Notes: generated from the sequence alone by a model not told the origin. Shown: positions 23,569-35,939, counted from the stretch's first letter. The stretch: DNA of 64,000 nt from Brienomyrus brachyistius (GCF_023856365.1 NC_064541.1:21802214-21866213), one strand, 5' to 3'. A program made the numbers and translations.

Positions 23569-26500
23569 TCAGTCCATCTTAACAGCGTTCATTTCGCAAA
23601 TGTGTTTGTACAGGAAGTCACAGGGGACATCAGCCCAGTATTTGTGGATCGAATTCAGAACCGCGCAGTCTTCTCCATGGATACCACCAGACAAGTGGTT
23701 ATCTGGCTGGGAATTCTCCACGTTCCAGTACCTGCAGGTCAGAGAGGGGACGACATGTCACTTCTGCGGAAGCATTTTAATACAGGAGTGAGAGGATGAC
23801 AGTCAGGAGGAGAGCAAATGGAGGGAGAGCATCCGTACGTGAAGTTGACAGTGGAGTTGTCCACCCATTTCCAGTCCCCTTCGGTCTCCCTGTCCGACAG
23901 ACCAATCCAGAAGTGGTAGTCCAGCTGTCTGAGCCTCCGCACCTCTTGCTCCAGGGCCTCCTGCTCACGCATATGGTCACATGGCACTCATCATTTTTAA
24001 TAAATGATCTCAGTTTTTGGACATCATCCTCATAATACATTAAGTGGCAGCTGGTTTAGAGGCGACAGCACCGCATGCAGAAGTATGGTGCAGTGGGAAG
24101 GGGGCTCCGGAACTCACGTGTTGCTCATGACTGCGCAGGACGACCAGGTGGCTGCCCAGTGTCTCACAGCTGGCCTTGCTGCTCTCCCAGTCCAGCTTGT
24201 CTTTGCTGAAGTAGTAACACTTGTCCTCAAACTCCACCCAGCTTGGGGGGCAGGGCTTGCAGTGGTTCACTGCCAGAGAGGTGAGATTGTGGGTTGGAGG
24301 AGAATTAGAAGGCAGTAGATTGCATCATTAGAGATGCAATGATTAATCGACTTAGTCGACTATAATTGATTACTAAATTTAGCCGTTGATTAGTTGGTGA
24401 CGTTATCACGTCTGTTTCTCCCGGTAACTCGAAATGATTTGATATTACCGCTCACTAGAGAGTAGTTAACCAAAGCCAAATGGTAGATTCAAAAACAAAA
24501 ACCTCCGAAGTGTGGGACCATTCCACACTTAACTCCGAAAAAAAGGTTGCCAGTTGCACAATTTGTAAAGCTGACCTTAGCTTACATGGGAACACATCCT
24601 CTATGCTCGAGCATCTGAAGAGGAAGCACATCGGCTCACTCATCTCGGTAAGTCAGTTATGCTAGTTAGCTAATGTTAATATTAAAAGCCGTTCTACTTC
24701 ATGTTCTGAGCTGTAACATTTTCTATTTTGAAATGCGTATCACTGTCGCAAAAAAAACTAATTGTTGGTCAAAATTATGAGTTTTATTGGAGTTGTAGCG
24801 TGCTCCCGTCACCTTTATCGTTATGTGTAAAGTGGTCAAAATTCTTAAGTCAGTGTTTCTAGCGTCTTGACGTTCGGATAAGTCAAACGTGTTTATTATT
24901 TATTAAGTCTCAGCCCATGCTAATAATAACGTGGACATTGTTAACAAGACATCCTGTTTCTCCAGGAAGTTTCAGGAGACTCCCTTGACTCCCGCAAATG
25001 ATGTGCAATATTCCCGAAATAAGTTTTTTAAAAATTTTTTACAGAGAGAAAGCGAGAGAGAGAGAGACGTGGCCACTCAGTTTGCGAGATCTGCTTTGTA
25101 TTAGCCTATACTGTCATGCACACAATATAGGCTAATGCCAAACACAAGTGGTGAGTTTACGTGTGTTTCTGTGGTGTGGACTGATTCGGCTGATGTGTTT
25201 ATGCAAGTGTTTTAGTAATTTTGCCCTAAACATGCTGACTTTCCTCCATTTCAATACAAAACTGTGATTGTAAATTTTAGTTGCAACTGAGTGTAGACAG
25301 ACAGCAGAATGTATAAAGCCCAGAGTACATATCGAAATTGTTAACATTTAAAATTGAAAAGGATTGTTTGGTTTACTTGATATAGGGAATACTGATGTAG
25401 TTTTCATATATTTCATTGTTGCTGTATTGCTTATCCCTGGTTTTAAATTGTAACAGGAAAAATGGACATTAGATTTTTTAATTATCTTTTGTATTAACCA
25501 GAACGTTCATTAAAAGAGTGCATTTTTGAATGAAGTATTCAGCTTTATTGTCTTGATTGTTAGCAAATGCATGAAACAACCTCAAGCTAAATTTAAAAGC
25601 TGATACCTGATGCCAAATAAGAGTCATTTAGTAATTGGGTGATTAATCCGACTAATCAATTATTCATTTCAATGATCAACAGATTATTCAACTATCAAAA
25701 TAGTTGTTTGTTGCAGCCCTGCTTGTCATTGTTACTTTGAAAGGTCACATGGAGAAGGACATAGCGACTTTTTCCAACCGGACCCTATCTCACCCGCACT
25801 TCTTGGTTCTGTGCAGTTCTGGACCAGGGTTTGGTAGTCCCCGCAGAGAGTGGTGTAGCGCTGGCTGAGAAGATTGTACTTTTGGGTGAGAGCGGATGTC
25901 TCTCCCACTATCCCTGCCCGAGAGTTGCCAGTATTCACAGGTCTGTTGTACACTGTGAGAGAGGGGAGGCAGTGGGAAACCAGAGAGGGGGACAGGAAGA
26001 GGTAGTTATTATTATAGCACAGCAGATTATTCAACACAATCCTGTGCCACTAAGAGTCAGGATGAAGGGCTGGTCTGATTATGAGGTGGGCGAATGATTA
26101 GAGACATGCACTTGAAAGGTTGCTGGTTTGAATCCCCGATCATTGTTCCCTGGGTGCTACTTGCTGCTGTGTGAGATATGGGTTAAATGCAGAGGACACA
26201 TTTTGTTGTTGTATATTGGGGTACAGGGCCAGCAACATTGCTAAAGTGCCCTCTAGAGTGACAAAAAAACATCAGACAATACGCGGATGCCATTTTTACT
26301 TATTTGCTACTTAACTGAGTTTGCCACTGTGTTCACCAGGAGTGGATATCAACTTGAAGCCAGTAATAATAAATAATAAATGAACAATATAAAATGAAAT
26401 AATACAATAATAAAATTATAATTATAATGTGATCAGGTCTGGATTGGGGTTGAGTTTCAGCCTAGGAATTTCACACCGCAGACCAGTCTTTGTCGAGTGT

Positions 26501-27304
26501 GGGGGTGGGGGAGGGTTCTTGACAATAACATTTGTTGAGCAGAGCCGGGAGGGCTGACATTGCGGTCCGAATTAAATTCTACACTATGTCTGGCTGTTCA
26601 GTACCCCTGCTATGGTGTTAGCATTGAGTTAAATTATTCCTCAGCCGTCGTCATCAACCCACAATTAGGAATTCTCCTGATTACCCCCCCTCCAGCATTG
26701 GCTGGAATTGTCTAAAATGTGTGATGGTGAAGTCAGTCTGGGCTCTACAAATGTAAATATTTATAGGTTTCTCCTGAAGTATATAAATTGTAGATATGTT
26801 TATGGAGAAGCGAGCCTTTTGGCAAATTAATCTGAAGAAGGACTAATGTCAAACTGTGGAATACTTTTCCGTACTGGCACAAAAAGATATATTTTACAAT
26901 TTTTCAATAGTTGAAAGAGATATGATAAGGGAAAGACCTGTAGGTGTCTGTAATGACGAGGGGTAGGAGGCTAAGCATTCGAGTACCGTGATACTGGTGT
27001 CTTCACTTTGTTCAAATAAACAGTGGATAGAATTCTGTCAGATGGGAATAAGATGTCATGTTGTTCGGAAGACTGGCTCCGACGCTCACACACTGCGCTT
27101 TCCTGTTCTGCTCGTCTTGTTAAGGGCAGAGAGGGCGCCGGGCAACATGTGGGAGGCTGCCATTTACTCACGCAGGATGCTCAGGGCGATGTTGGCACAG
27201 ACGGAGAGCAGCAGGGAGATGACGAGGACAGCGGTGGCCCGGCTCCTCATGCATCCTGTCTCCTGCCTGACCCCCACCACTTCGGGTGATGACAGTCCGG
27301 CCAT
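23569..27304 (-). CDS. Type II transmembrane C-type lectin (ASGR/CD209-like group), QPD type
   Basis: Five coding exons join in phase: 27304-27172, 25952-25794, 24269-24118, 23960-23839 and 23731-23569 (stop TGA), giving 242 residues. A 20-residue cytoplasmic tail is followed by a membrane helix (TAVLVISLLLSVCANIAL), a short stalk with ALTQKYNLLSQRYTTL heptads, and a C-type lectin domain in the usual three exons. Landmarks are CPPSWVEFEDKCYYFS, HFWIGLSDRETEGDWKWVD, QPD, EDCAVLNS and CDFLYKHICE. Cysteine spacing fits the long-form domain. QPD predicts galactose-type binding in this family, but the WND calcium tripeptide reads WAD here, so calcium and sugar binding may be weak. The tail shows no ITAM, ITIM or dileucine that I can see. 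It probably acts as a surface pattern or glycan receptor on leukocytes. The start is the only in-frame ATG before the membrane helix that needs no further exon. Confidence 0.88.
24327..25723 (+). mobile_element. Internally deleted hAT element with a BED-finger fragment
   Basis: Terminal inverted repeats of the fish hAT type are visible. The right end reads, on the minus strand, CAGGGCTGCAACAAACAACT; the left end begins AGAGATGCAATGATTAATCG. Just inside, 24480-24665 encodes a BED zinc finger start (SEVWDHSTLN..KKVASCTICKADLSLHGNTSSM..HLKRKH). The transposase catalytic domain is missing. Flanks GCATCATT and TTGTCATT may be a decayed 8-bp target duplication. It sits in the lectin intron between the stalk and first lectin-domain exons. 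Confidence 0.7.
26080..26270 (+). repeat. Second SINE family copy (tRNA-like head)
   Basis: AGGTTGCTGGTTTGAATCCC is a B-box-like head, followed by a body with GGGTTAAATGCAGAGGACAC, a common fish SINE text. It lies in the lectin intron between membrane and stalk exons. Confidence 0.55.
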
Positions 27305-27485
27305 TTGCAAACGGAAAGAGGGCAGAGTACGTGACCCGTGGGCGTGCTACCTCCGGCACAGCAGTGTGCGTGCTCCCACGTCGGCCGGAGCAGCGGCCAA
27401 CATACTCATATGGACATTTTAACACGTTAATATCGGTCAGGTATCATGACATAGCAAATGGAATTTAGTCACACGTACACTGCGA

Positions 27486-28000
27486 GCGGCCACATTATTA
27501 GATACATCTATCTGCTATGGGGTTGGGAGCTCTTTATATCGTCAGAACTTCTTTAAGGCTGGGTGAGTTGTGCATTCGGGGAAGCCGTCCTACACATTTC
27601 CTGCTGTTGGCTTTGCATTTCTGGCTCTCCCTATTAGCTTTCAAGAGTCTGGCCATTCTCATCTGACCTTCCTGTTAACATGGTGTTTTCAGCCACAGAA
27701 ATTACATAGAATGCATGTTTTATGTCCAGCTATTCCCAGTAGACTCTAGACACTGTACTGTGTGTCCATCCAATTAGGCTGGCTGTCTCACCATTTTCAA
27801 GATCGCTTAGATCAGGCATCTTAACTGTACTAAAGCTTCGCCAAAGAGTAAATGAACTTCTTTATCCTGCCTGTGTACTGCATGAATTCCGTAGGAACCA
27901 CATAATTTGCTGTGTGGAGAACTGGACTGCTTTCCATAGCAAGAAAAGTGTACAGAAAAACTGGCCACTGAGTGTAAGATAAGTGAGCAATCGCCTGAGC
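27486..28000. repeat. Dispersed repeat with GGCCAC ends, upstream of the lectin gene
   Basis: The segment starts GCGGCCACATTATTAGATAC and ends with CTGGCCACTGAGTG, as in a widespread fish repeat flanked by GTGGCCACTTTATTAG. No open frame or gene is seen between. From here to 28990 I see no supported gene either. Confidence 0.4.
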
Positions 28001-29007
28001 CACGTGTACATCACAATGAATGAATGACTCCAGCACATTAAATCTGCCTTAGGGAATTAATGACAAATGACTCAACTATTATGTAAATCTATCTCATGTT
28101 TACAAAGGCAATTTGAATGAATATGAAAGAATATAGCAGATTACCTGGACTGGCCTGATTTTCCCTTAAAATGGGAGATTTGCCTGCAGGGGAGCCGCTC
28201 TCACTGAAATCCTGTAAGCTGGTATAATTCTCCATGTTCTGCCTGTAAAATCCGGCTTGCTTCACTTTTTACGTCCCTGAGCTGCTGACACCAATTTCTT
28301 TCTTGTTCTCCAGGATATTTTTAAGACTTTAAAGTTAGTTAAATTTTCCTCCCTTCTTCAGTTAGATCATAAGTTATTTAAAAAGCAGACAGAAGTGACC
28401 CCGCCGTCGGAGAAATCCGAAGAATATCCGCCGTCAGAACATTCCAGAAGAAAGTCCTGGAACACACACTTGACTTGAAAGTTGTCGTTTTTTCGCAGGA
28501 ACCTCTGGTTTTGTCTTTTCGTCTGGTCTTGTCTTTTTTTGAACCTCTTGTTTTTCTTTGCCATGTGCCTGTCCTCCCCCTGCTGTTTTGTACTATTCTG
28601 GGTGAGGGGTGAGGGGTGTACGTGTAGACTGAGGAGGTGGGCTTTGGCTCTGGGAACAGTGTGTGTTTTGGAAAGAGAGAGACTCGGCACACACACTGTG
28701 GGCTGGGATCATGGCATCACGTTGCGTAAAGACCTAAAACACCAAAGTTTCCACATCTGCAAACTTCCCGGCACCTCTGCCAAAATGCCGAGGACAGAAT
28801 GTTATGTTTTCACTGTCGCAGACTCCCTGTATCCACTTTGATTGCAACACATTCAACTTACGGTAAACTCCTGTTTCCCAGTCCAACAAAAATTCCTTTT
28901 TCTCTCTCTGTCTTCAGCTATAACAACCAAAGGCCCCAGAAAGAAAAAAAACAGATGGAAGTGAGTGAGCCTAATGGTACAGCGTCCCTTTAAAAAATAT
29001 ATATACA

Positions 29008-30250
29008 GCTCCCTCCACAATTATATGCAACCCTGGTAAAGATTTGTGAAAAGGGTTAGAAAAAACTTTCCACTGAAGTAGCTTCATCTCTCACTGAAAA
29101 AAATTAGAAAATCCAACCTTTCCTTGAAATAAATTTACTCAAAGAAAAACAAATCCTTCATCAATAAATAATTATTTTTAACAAAAACACATGTGCCACA
29201 ATTATTGGCACCCCTGGAAATTATAATGGACACAATGTAACTGAAGCATATTTCCCCTGTAAATTGTATGTCTTGTTTTTGTTGTTGATTGGAGTGAATA
29301 GGAACCTTCAAGCTGCCTGCAAAACCTGCCTTTCCCCTATGTACAGTGAGGATGATCATAAGAGAGGCAAAAAATCCCCAAGGACCATTGTTGGAGAATC
29401 ACAAGACAAAATAAAGTCTTGGGGTTACCACATCTCAGAAACCCCCTTCATGCTAATAGATTATTTGGAAGGTATGCCAGAAAAAAAGCTTTCAGTTAAC
29501 CACAAAGCAACAAGAGTTTGCAAAACACTACTACAAGTTTGACTGGAACCAAATTCAATGGTCTTATTAATCAAAAATGGAGCTTTTTGGCAATAAACAT
29601 GCAAGGCAGGTTTGGCATAAAAAAAGATGGCTGTAATGAAAAGAACATTATCCTAACTGTAAAATGTGGTGGAGGTTCTGTGATGTTGTGGGGCTGTTTT
29701 TCCTCCAAAGGCCCTTGTTACGGTACATGGCATTATGGACTCCATGAAATACCAGGACATTTTAAATCAAAATTTGGCTGCCTCTGCCAGGAAACTAAAA
29801 ATGGGCCGTTATTGGATCTTCCGGCAGGACAGTGATCCTAAGCACATTTCCAAATCAACACTAAAAATGTTAGGTGATCACAGAATCAAGCTTCTGCCAT
29901 GGCCATCTCAGTCCCCTGACCTGAACCCCACTGAAAACCTGTGGGCTGAGCTGAAGAGGAGAGTGTACAAGAGAGGGCCGAGGACCCTGGGTGATCTGGA
30001 GAGATTCTGTAAAGAGGAATGGTCTCAGGTGCCCTGCTCTGTATTCTCCAAACTTATAAAATGTTATAGGAGAAGATTCAGTGCTATTATACTGACAAAG
30101 GGAGGTTGTACAAAGTATTAAATGCTGGGGTGCCAATAATTGTGCCACATGTGTTTTTGTTGATAATAATTATTTCTTGATGACGGATTTTAAACCAATC
30201 AGAATGACACTATGAATTTTAAACAAATAGACATTAGTAAAAGAATGGAA
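29008..30250 (+). mobile_element. Tc1/mariner element, defective, IR-DR type
   Basis: The transposase C-terminal half is readable at 29735-30121 (RQDSDPKHISKSTL, SQSPDLNPTENLWAELKRR), the DD34E-type end with the DPKH and PTENLW blocks. Upstream frames (29264-29835) are broken by stops and shifts but still show GGGSVMLWGCFSSKG. The inner inverted repeats at 29181-29214 and 30127-30160 match at 33 of 34 bases. A related outer repeat with CCACAATTAT and CCCTGGTAAAG begins at 29015; the matching right outer repeat is not seen. The element is dead. Confidence 0.85.
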
Positions 30251-30259
30251 ATAAAACCG

Positions 30260-30345
30260 TAAATATACACTTTATTAGATACACCTTGCTAGTACTTTAT
30301 TAGGTGCACCTTGCTAATATCAGAATTGTCTTAATTCTTTGTGGC
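30260..30345. repeat. Fragment of a dispersed ACTTTATTAG repeat
   Basis: It carries two tandem versions of ACTTTATTAGATACACCTTG, separated by CTAGT. A related end (GGCCACATTATTAGATACAT) opens the segment at 27489, so this looks like one dispersed family. It adjoins the Tc1 copy and may have replaced its right end. Confidence 0.5.
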
Positions 30346-30479
30346 ATACAATCAACATTCCTCACAGGCTTTGGTTCTTGTTGACATGACAGCATCACGC
30401 GGTTGCTGCAGATTAGGTGGCAGATTAGTTATGACTTGGCAGTATAGGCAAATAGGTATCAAAAAGGGAGGCGGGGCTT

Positions 30480-30724
30480 AAACAGTCCCCCCCCCTCCCC
30501 ACAGTCCAAAAACATGCTGTGGTTAACTGGAGTTATCAAATTGCCTGTAGGTGTTAATATGTGAGTGAATGGTGTGTTAGTGTGCCCTGTAATGGCTTGG
30601 CATCCCATCCTAGGTTGTTCCCTGCCTTGCTCCTGTAGCCCCCAGGATAGGCTCTGTACCCCCTGTGACGCTGAATAGGACAAACAGTTATAGAAAATGT
30701 TTGGGTGGATGGATGGATGGATGG
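30480..30724 (+). repeat. SINE 3' part with (GGAT)n tail
   Basis: Body and tail of the same SINE family (CCCCACAGTCCAAAAACATG, then CATCCCATCCTAGGTTGTTC and GATGGATGGATGG). The tRNA-like head is missing. Confidence 0.75.
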
Positions 30725-31169
30725 AAGTTTTAAATAGCAAATGTACTTGCACCCATCTGAGCATCCATTGGTGTGTCAGTCTTAAAATGAGGTGGAGTGT
30801 GGTGCAATTGCAGATGCTCTGTCATGGTGTCCCTACAGTGGCGGCTGTGGGCAGTGTGGGTGCCTGGAGGCGAGGCAGCTGATGGGGTCTGGACCAGGGG
30901 AGACCTTGGGAGCAGTGGAGACTCCTGGACCGACAATGGTAAGTACCCTGATGTCACATCGACCGGCAGATGCCAACATAGACCCTCGGGCAGCTCAGTG
31001 GGGAGTGGCGCTGGAGGAGGAGAGGGGTGTGGCGTCTGAGCAAAGCATTGCAGCCTGAGGGGCACCTGACCTTCCACCAGAAGGAGCTGATGGAGGCACA
31101 GGCTAAGGATCTGGTCCTGGCCTATCTGCTGGGCTGGGTCCAGGGAGGTGGGAAACCGGAGTAGTCAGA

Positions 31170-31690
31170 GCTGAGATCCCTCAGCACAGCCACGAGAGCG
31201 TACTGCTTCCAATAAGACAACCTGGCCCTCCATGACAGGCTGTTGTATTGACGCTGGCAGGATTCTGTGCTGGAGCAGGTTGTGTGGTAACTGCTGGTCC
31301 CTGAGTCGCTCAGGGAGGCAGTGCTGTGGAGAGTGCATGGACCCCAGAGTCGGGTAATTCGGCATCACTAAAACCCTGCACAGGCTAGTGTAGTGGTTCT
31401 ACTGACCAGACTACCACCTGGACATGGGGCTACATGTCCACTGCTACGACACCTGCACAATGCGCAAGGGCTCCCATGACCACTCCCAGGCACATCTCTA
31501 GTCCATGCCGCTCCAGCAGACCCATGGAGTGTGTCACCATGGACATCTTGGGCCGCTTTTCTGCCACTGACTCCGGCAACCAGTACGTCCTTGTGGTAAT
31601 GGACTACTTTACAAGTGGCCAGAGGTGTACGTGATGCCAGAGGAGGTCTTTTCCAAGTTCGGGCCCTAGAAGAGTTTCACAATGACAAGG
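31170..31690 (+). mobile_element. Ty3/gypsy LTR retrotransposon integrase remnant
   Basis: Broken frames read as a gypsy integrase: QLLVPESLREAVLW before the zinc-binding region, then RSSRPMECVTMDILGRFSAT and DSGNQYVLVVMDYFT (31513-31611), the start of the catalytic core. Frameshifts and stops separate the blocks, and neither LTR is recognisable. Flanking sequence 30820-31170 may be more of the same element. Confidence 0.65.
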
Positions 31691-32579
31691 TCACAATTTC
31701 GAGTCCGCTGTCATGGAGGACGTCTGCCAGCCGCTGGACTCGTACTGCCCCAATGCACCAGGACGGGATGCCAGGATGGCTGACCCTTGAGGAGTGGGTT
31801 GTGTGGCGTCGGGGAGCCAAGCGGTGAACGGTTGTAATTTGCATTTTTACCAATGCAACACACTGCTTGTGTAAATAGCTCCTCTCTATGTCATGTATGT
31901 AGTTGATGTGCCTTGTTCTGTGTGCCATGGGTCCCTGTACTTGTGCCCTGTTTAGTTTTGTACTCAATACGCACGTGTTTAACTGCATGTAGATTACCTA
32001 CCATGTGTAGTTGCCTCTGTTTGTGCAGTGACCTCCCCTCTGTTTCCCAGTAGTAAGGTATCCTCTTGGAGGTACTGTCCTCATGTTTTGCACGTTTTCT
32101 GCGTGAGTGAGTTTTGTTTGTGACTATGCAGTATCGATTCCTGTATTGATTGATTCCTACCAAAAAACAAGCACTCCCAGACTGCAGGTCACCTCATCAT
32201 TGCATTGTATCTGGGTCTGGCAGATACCACAATATTTTGCCCTGCTGCCAATATTTTTCATTTGACGATGTCTATTTTCAGGTAAAGAGTAAAGATAAAC
32301 CTGTAGCCTCAACAAATAAGCTTTGTTTAACAGTTAAAACATATTCACATAATAGTAGACTGTTTCTCATTTAGGCATATTTCACCTGAAACAATGTTTG
32401 CAATAACAGGTCATAGATTCGCACAAACAAAATCAACACATTGTGTGTTGTTTCAGTTTTTAGTGCAGTCGTCACTTTTGATTTGCTTGCACTTGCAGTG
32501 AATGTCAGTGTAGTCTGTCCAGTGTACGATAGCACTTTGTTGAATTTGTCACAACGGGCAAAAGGCAAATGGTTCCTAC

Positions 32580-33180
32580 CAAAATCCACATACCGGTTGT
32601 ATCTCCACTGCCAGACTCCACTCTCTCTCCACTGGCTTCCTGTAGCCGCCCGCATCAAATTCAAAACACTGATGCTCGCATACAAAGCTAAAAATGGTCT
32701 GACACCATCCTATCTAAAAGACCTCATCACACCCCGTACTGCGCCCCGATCTCTCCGATCCTCCAGCACTGTTAGACTGGTCCCACCACCCCTCAAGGCA
32801 CAAGGACGACACACATCTCGGCTCTTCTCTGTCCTGGCGCCTAGTCGGTGGAATGAACTCCCCCTTGATGTTCGAACAGCGGAAACCTTGGCTGTCTTCA
32901 AGCGACAACTCAAAACTTTCCTTTTTCAGAAATACCTGAAGTAGTACTCTGTATTCTTACTCAGCTCTTTTCCTTGTGTGTGTGTGTGTGTGTGTGTGTA
33001 CAAAAGAAGAAAAAAAAATTGTTGCATTTTCTCAACAGTGTTCGGATAGATGGTATTCATAGCCTGGGTCCTTATTGAGCTAGTATCGGAAAAATTCATC
33101 GCAGCGTCTTGAAGCACTTATGTAAGTCGCTCTGGCTAAGGGCATCTGCCAAATACTGTAAATGTATATGTAAATGTATC
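32580..33180 (+). mobile_element. 3' end of an L2/CR1-type LINE
   Basis: The open frame at 32441-32944 ends with the typical ORF2 C-terminus of fish L2-type LINEs: LHWLPVAARIKFKTLMLAYK, NGLTPSYLKDLI, FSVLAPSRWNELPLDVR and FKRQLKTFLF. A 3' UTR follows with a (GT)n run near 32976 and a tail resembling GTCGCTCTGGCTAAGGGCAT, ending in short TGTAAATG repeats. It is 5'-truncated: no reverse transcriptase core is present. Confidence 0.8.
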
Positions 33181-33429
33181 ACTGTGTAGAAGATATGAGC
33201 ACAGGCACCTCGACGATATCTTCTGCGTAGTGAAACAATTGGTGTGTGGAGTTTGATAGAAGAAAATATTCCTTACTACAAAGTCTGTAGATTATGTTCA
33301 GTAAATGAGTTAGGATTCAACTGTTCAAATTGCAGAGCTGTTGGATTAACATGATAGTGCCAGTTTTTTTGGAAGTTTATTTTTTGACCTGAGAATGAGC
33401 TCAAAAATAGAAGGAATGGCTGGAAAATA

Positions 33430-33800
33430 GCTAAGACTGTCACAGCACAAGAAACAAAGGACTCAAGGGCCGGCATCATGAGAACAAAAAGGGGCTTTAT
33501 GTAACCCAAACAGGAGTAGGGAAGCAAACAGGACCATGAGGGGTCAAAATGGAAAGACGTGTACTGGGAATGGAACAGGCAACTGGAGGACTGATGTTAA
33601 TGATCGAACTGAGGAACACAAGACTGGCAAACACTTATATACAAGAATTAAGATGAGGCTGACACAATGCCGCTGTGGATGGTTAGTACAATGAGATTGG
33701 TGATAGGAAGCATGAGACAACTGCGGATAATTAGGAGGCATCTGGAAGATCAGCAGCAGCCCCTGCTGGTCATACCAGGGAATGAACAGGACAGGTCATG
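33430..33800. repeat. Probable dispersed repeat, family unnamed
   Basis: A run of CACAAGAAACAAAGGACTCA, GGCAAACACTTATATACAAG and CAGCCCCTGCTGGTCATACC resembles repeat-derived DNA seen in fish genomes. No frame or inverted ends could be assigned. Confidence 0.3.
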
Positions 33801-34097
33801 ACATACAATATAGATGGTCTCTTATATGCAAGTAAAGGTCATCTGCATTCAATAAGACCTTCTCTTCCTGTCCATTATGAGTGATCCGTTTAAAGGCAGT
33901 GGAAGACATGTATAACATGTAACATGGTGGACAACAGTTAAGTTGCAATGGAAAAAATCAGAAGAGACAAAGGGCAAGCTTGTCTGGTTCGACATACTAA
34001 TGTAGAATAATCAGAGCGGCAGATATTTGTGTGGACAGGTGCTTGTGGGGTGGAATAAAACGATGACTCCAGGAGAAAATGATGTCAACAAATCCAG

Positions 34098-35570
34098 ACT
34101 CGGTACTGCCAAACGGTACTCCCTTCCTATCCTTCCAGACTCGGTACTGCCAAACGGTACTCCCTTCCTATCCTTCCAGACTCGGTACTGCCAAACGGTA
34201 CTCCCTTCCTACCCTTCCAGACTCGGTACTGCCAAACGGTACTCCCTTCCTACCCTTCCAGACTCGGTACTGCCAAACGGTACTCCCTTCCTACCCTTCC
34301 AGACTCGGTACTGGCAAACGGTACTCCCTTCCTGCCCTTCCAGACTCGGTACTGCCAAACGGTACTCCCTTCCTACCCTTCCAGACTCGGTACTGCCAAA
34401 CGGTACTCCCTTCCTACCCTTCCAGACTCGGTACTGCCAAACGGTACTCCCTTCCTACCCTTCCAGACTCGGTACTGGCAAACGGTACTCCCTTCCTGCC
34501 CTTCCAGACTCGGTACTGCCAAACGGTACTCCCTTCCTACCCTTCCAGACTCGGTACTGCCAAACGGTACTCCCTTCCTATCCTTCCAGACTCGGTACTG
34601 CCAAACGGTACTCCCTTCCTACCCTTCCAGACTCGGTACTGCCAAACGGTACTCCCTTCCTACCCTTCCAGACTCGGTACTGCCAAACGGTACTCCCTTC
34701 CTACCCTTCCAGACTCGGTACTGCCAAACGGTACTCCCTTCCTACCCTTCCAGACTCGGTACTGCCAAACGGTACTCCCTTCCTATCCTTCCAGACTCGG
34801 TACTGCCAAACGGTACTCCCTTCCTACCCTTCCAGACTCGGTACTGCCAAACGGTACTCCCTTCCTATCCTTCCAGACTCGGTACTGCCAAACGGTACTC
34901 CCTTCCTACCCTTCCAGACTCGGTACTGCCAAACGGTACTCCCTTCCTACCCTTCCAGACTCGGTACTGCCAAACGGTACTCCCTTCCTACCCTTCCAGA
35001 CTCGGTACTGCCAAAAGGTACTCCCTTCCTACCCTTCCAGACTCGGTACTGCCAAATGGTACTCCCTTCCTACCCTTCCAGACTCGGTACTGCCAAACGG
35101 TACTCCCTTCCTACCCTTCCAGACTCGGTACTGCCAAACGGTACTCCCTTCCTATCCTTCCAGACTCGGTACTGCCAAACGGTACTCCCTTCCTACCCTT
35201 CCAGACTCGGTACTGCCAAACGGTACTCCCTTCCTACCCTTCCAGACTCGGTACTGCCAAACGGTACTCCCTTCCTATCCTTCCAGACTCGGTACTGCCA
35301 AACGGTACTCCCTTCCTACCCTTCCAGACTCGGTACTGCCAAACGGTACTCCCTTCCTACCCTTCCAGACTCGGTACTGCCAAACGGTACTCCCTTCCTA
35401 CCCTTCCAGACTCGGTACTGCCAAACGGTACTCCCTTCCTACCCTTCCAGACTCGGTACTGCCAAACGGTACGCCCTTCCTACCCTTCCAGACTCGGTAC
35501 TGCCAAACGGTACTCCCTTCCTACACTTCCAGACTCGGTACTGCCAAACGGTACTCCCTTCCTACCCTTC
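34098..35570. repeat. 41-bp minisatellite, about 36 copies
   Basis: A tandem array with unit ACTCGGTACTGCCAAACGGT plus ACTCCCTTCCTACCCTTCCAG (41 bp). Units are nearly identical, with single-base variants (TATCC/TACCC, CTGGCAAA, AAAAGG, AAATGG, TACGCC). Each unit carries CGGTACT-type words twice. All three plus frames are open through much of it, but the peptide is just the repeat read in rotating frames. It lies between repeats, outside any gene. Confidence 0.95.
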
Positions 35571-35939
35571 AATTTTTAATTATTTTTGCTCAAAGTTTTC
35601 TTTTTGGCATTTTTAACAAAGAGAAGGAAAAGAAAGAAAAAAAAAAAACAAAACAGAACAAGACATTTCAAACCCTCAACCCATATCCAAGTGTTAGGGC
35701 TCCGTCCCAGTATCCAGGCTACCGTACCACTGCAAGCAATTAACATGCATTGAAGAAAAATTAAATAATAATAATTAGGAGAGCGCAGAGAAGATCAAAA
35801 TGATAAGACGTACATATTCAGATTATACATATACAAACACATATATACATATATAACCATGTACAGACACTAAGGAATCAATCAAAAGGTACAGTACTGG
35901 GGTCTAATCGTTTAAGTCCAAAAATGGCTGCTAGACGTA

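Noticed and set aside
32441..32944. Host gene of 167 codons
   Set aside because: The second half is the C-terminus of an L2-type LINE ORF2 and the first half has no support.
34027..35743. Two 530-554-codon frames with a TAKRYSLP-type repeated peptide
   Set aside because: Product of the 41-bp array: three units make 123 bases, giving a 41-residue period in each frame. No start context, splice partners or family.
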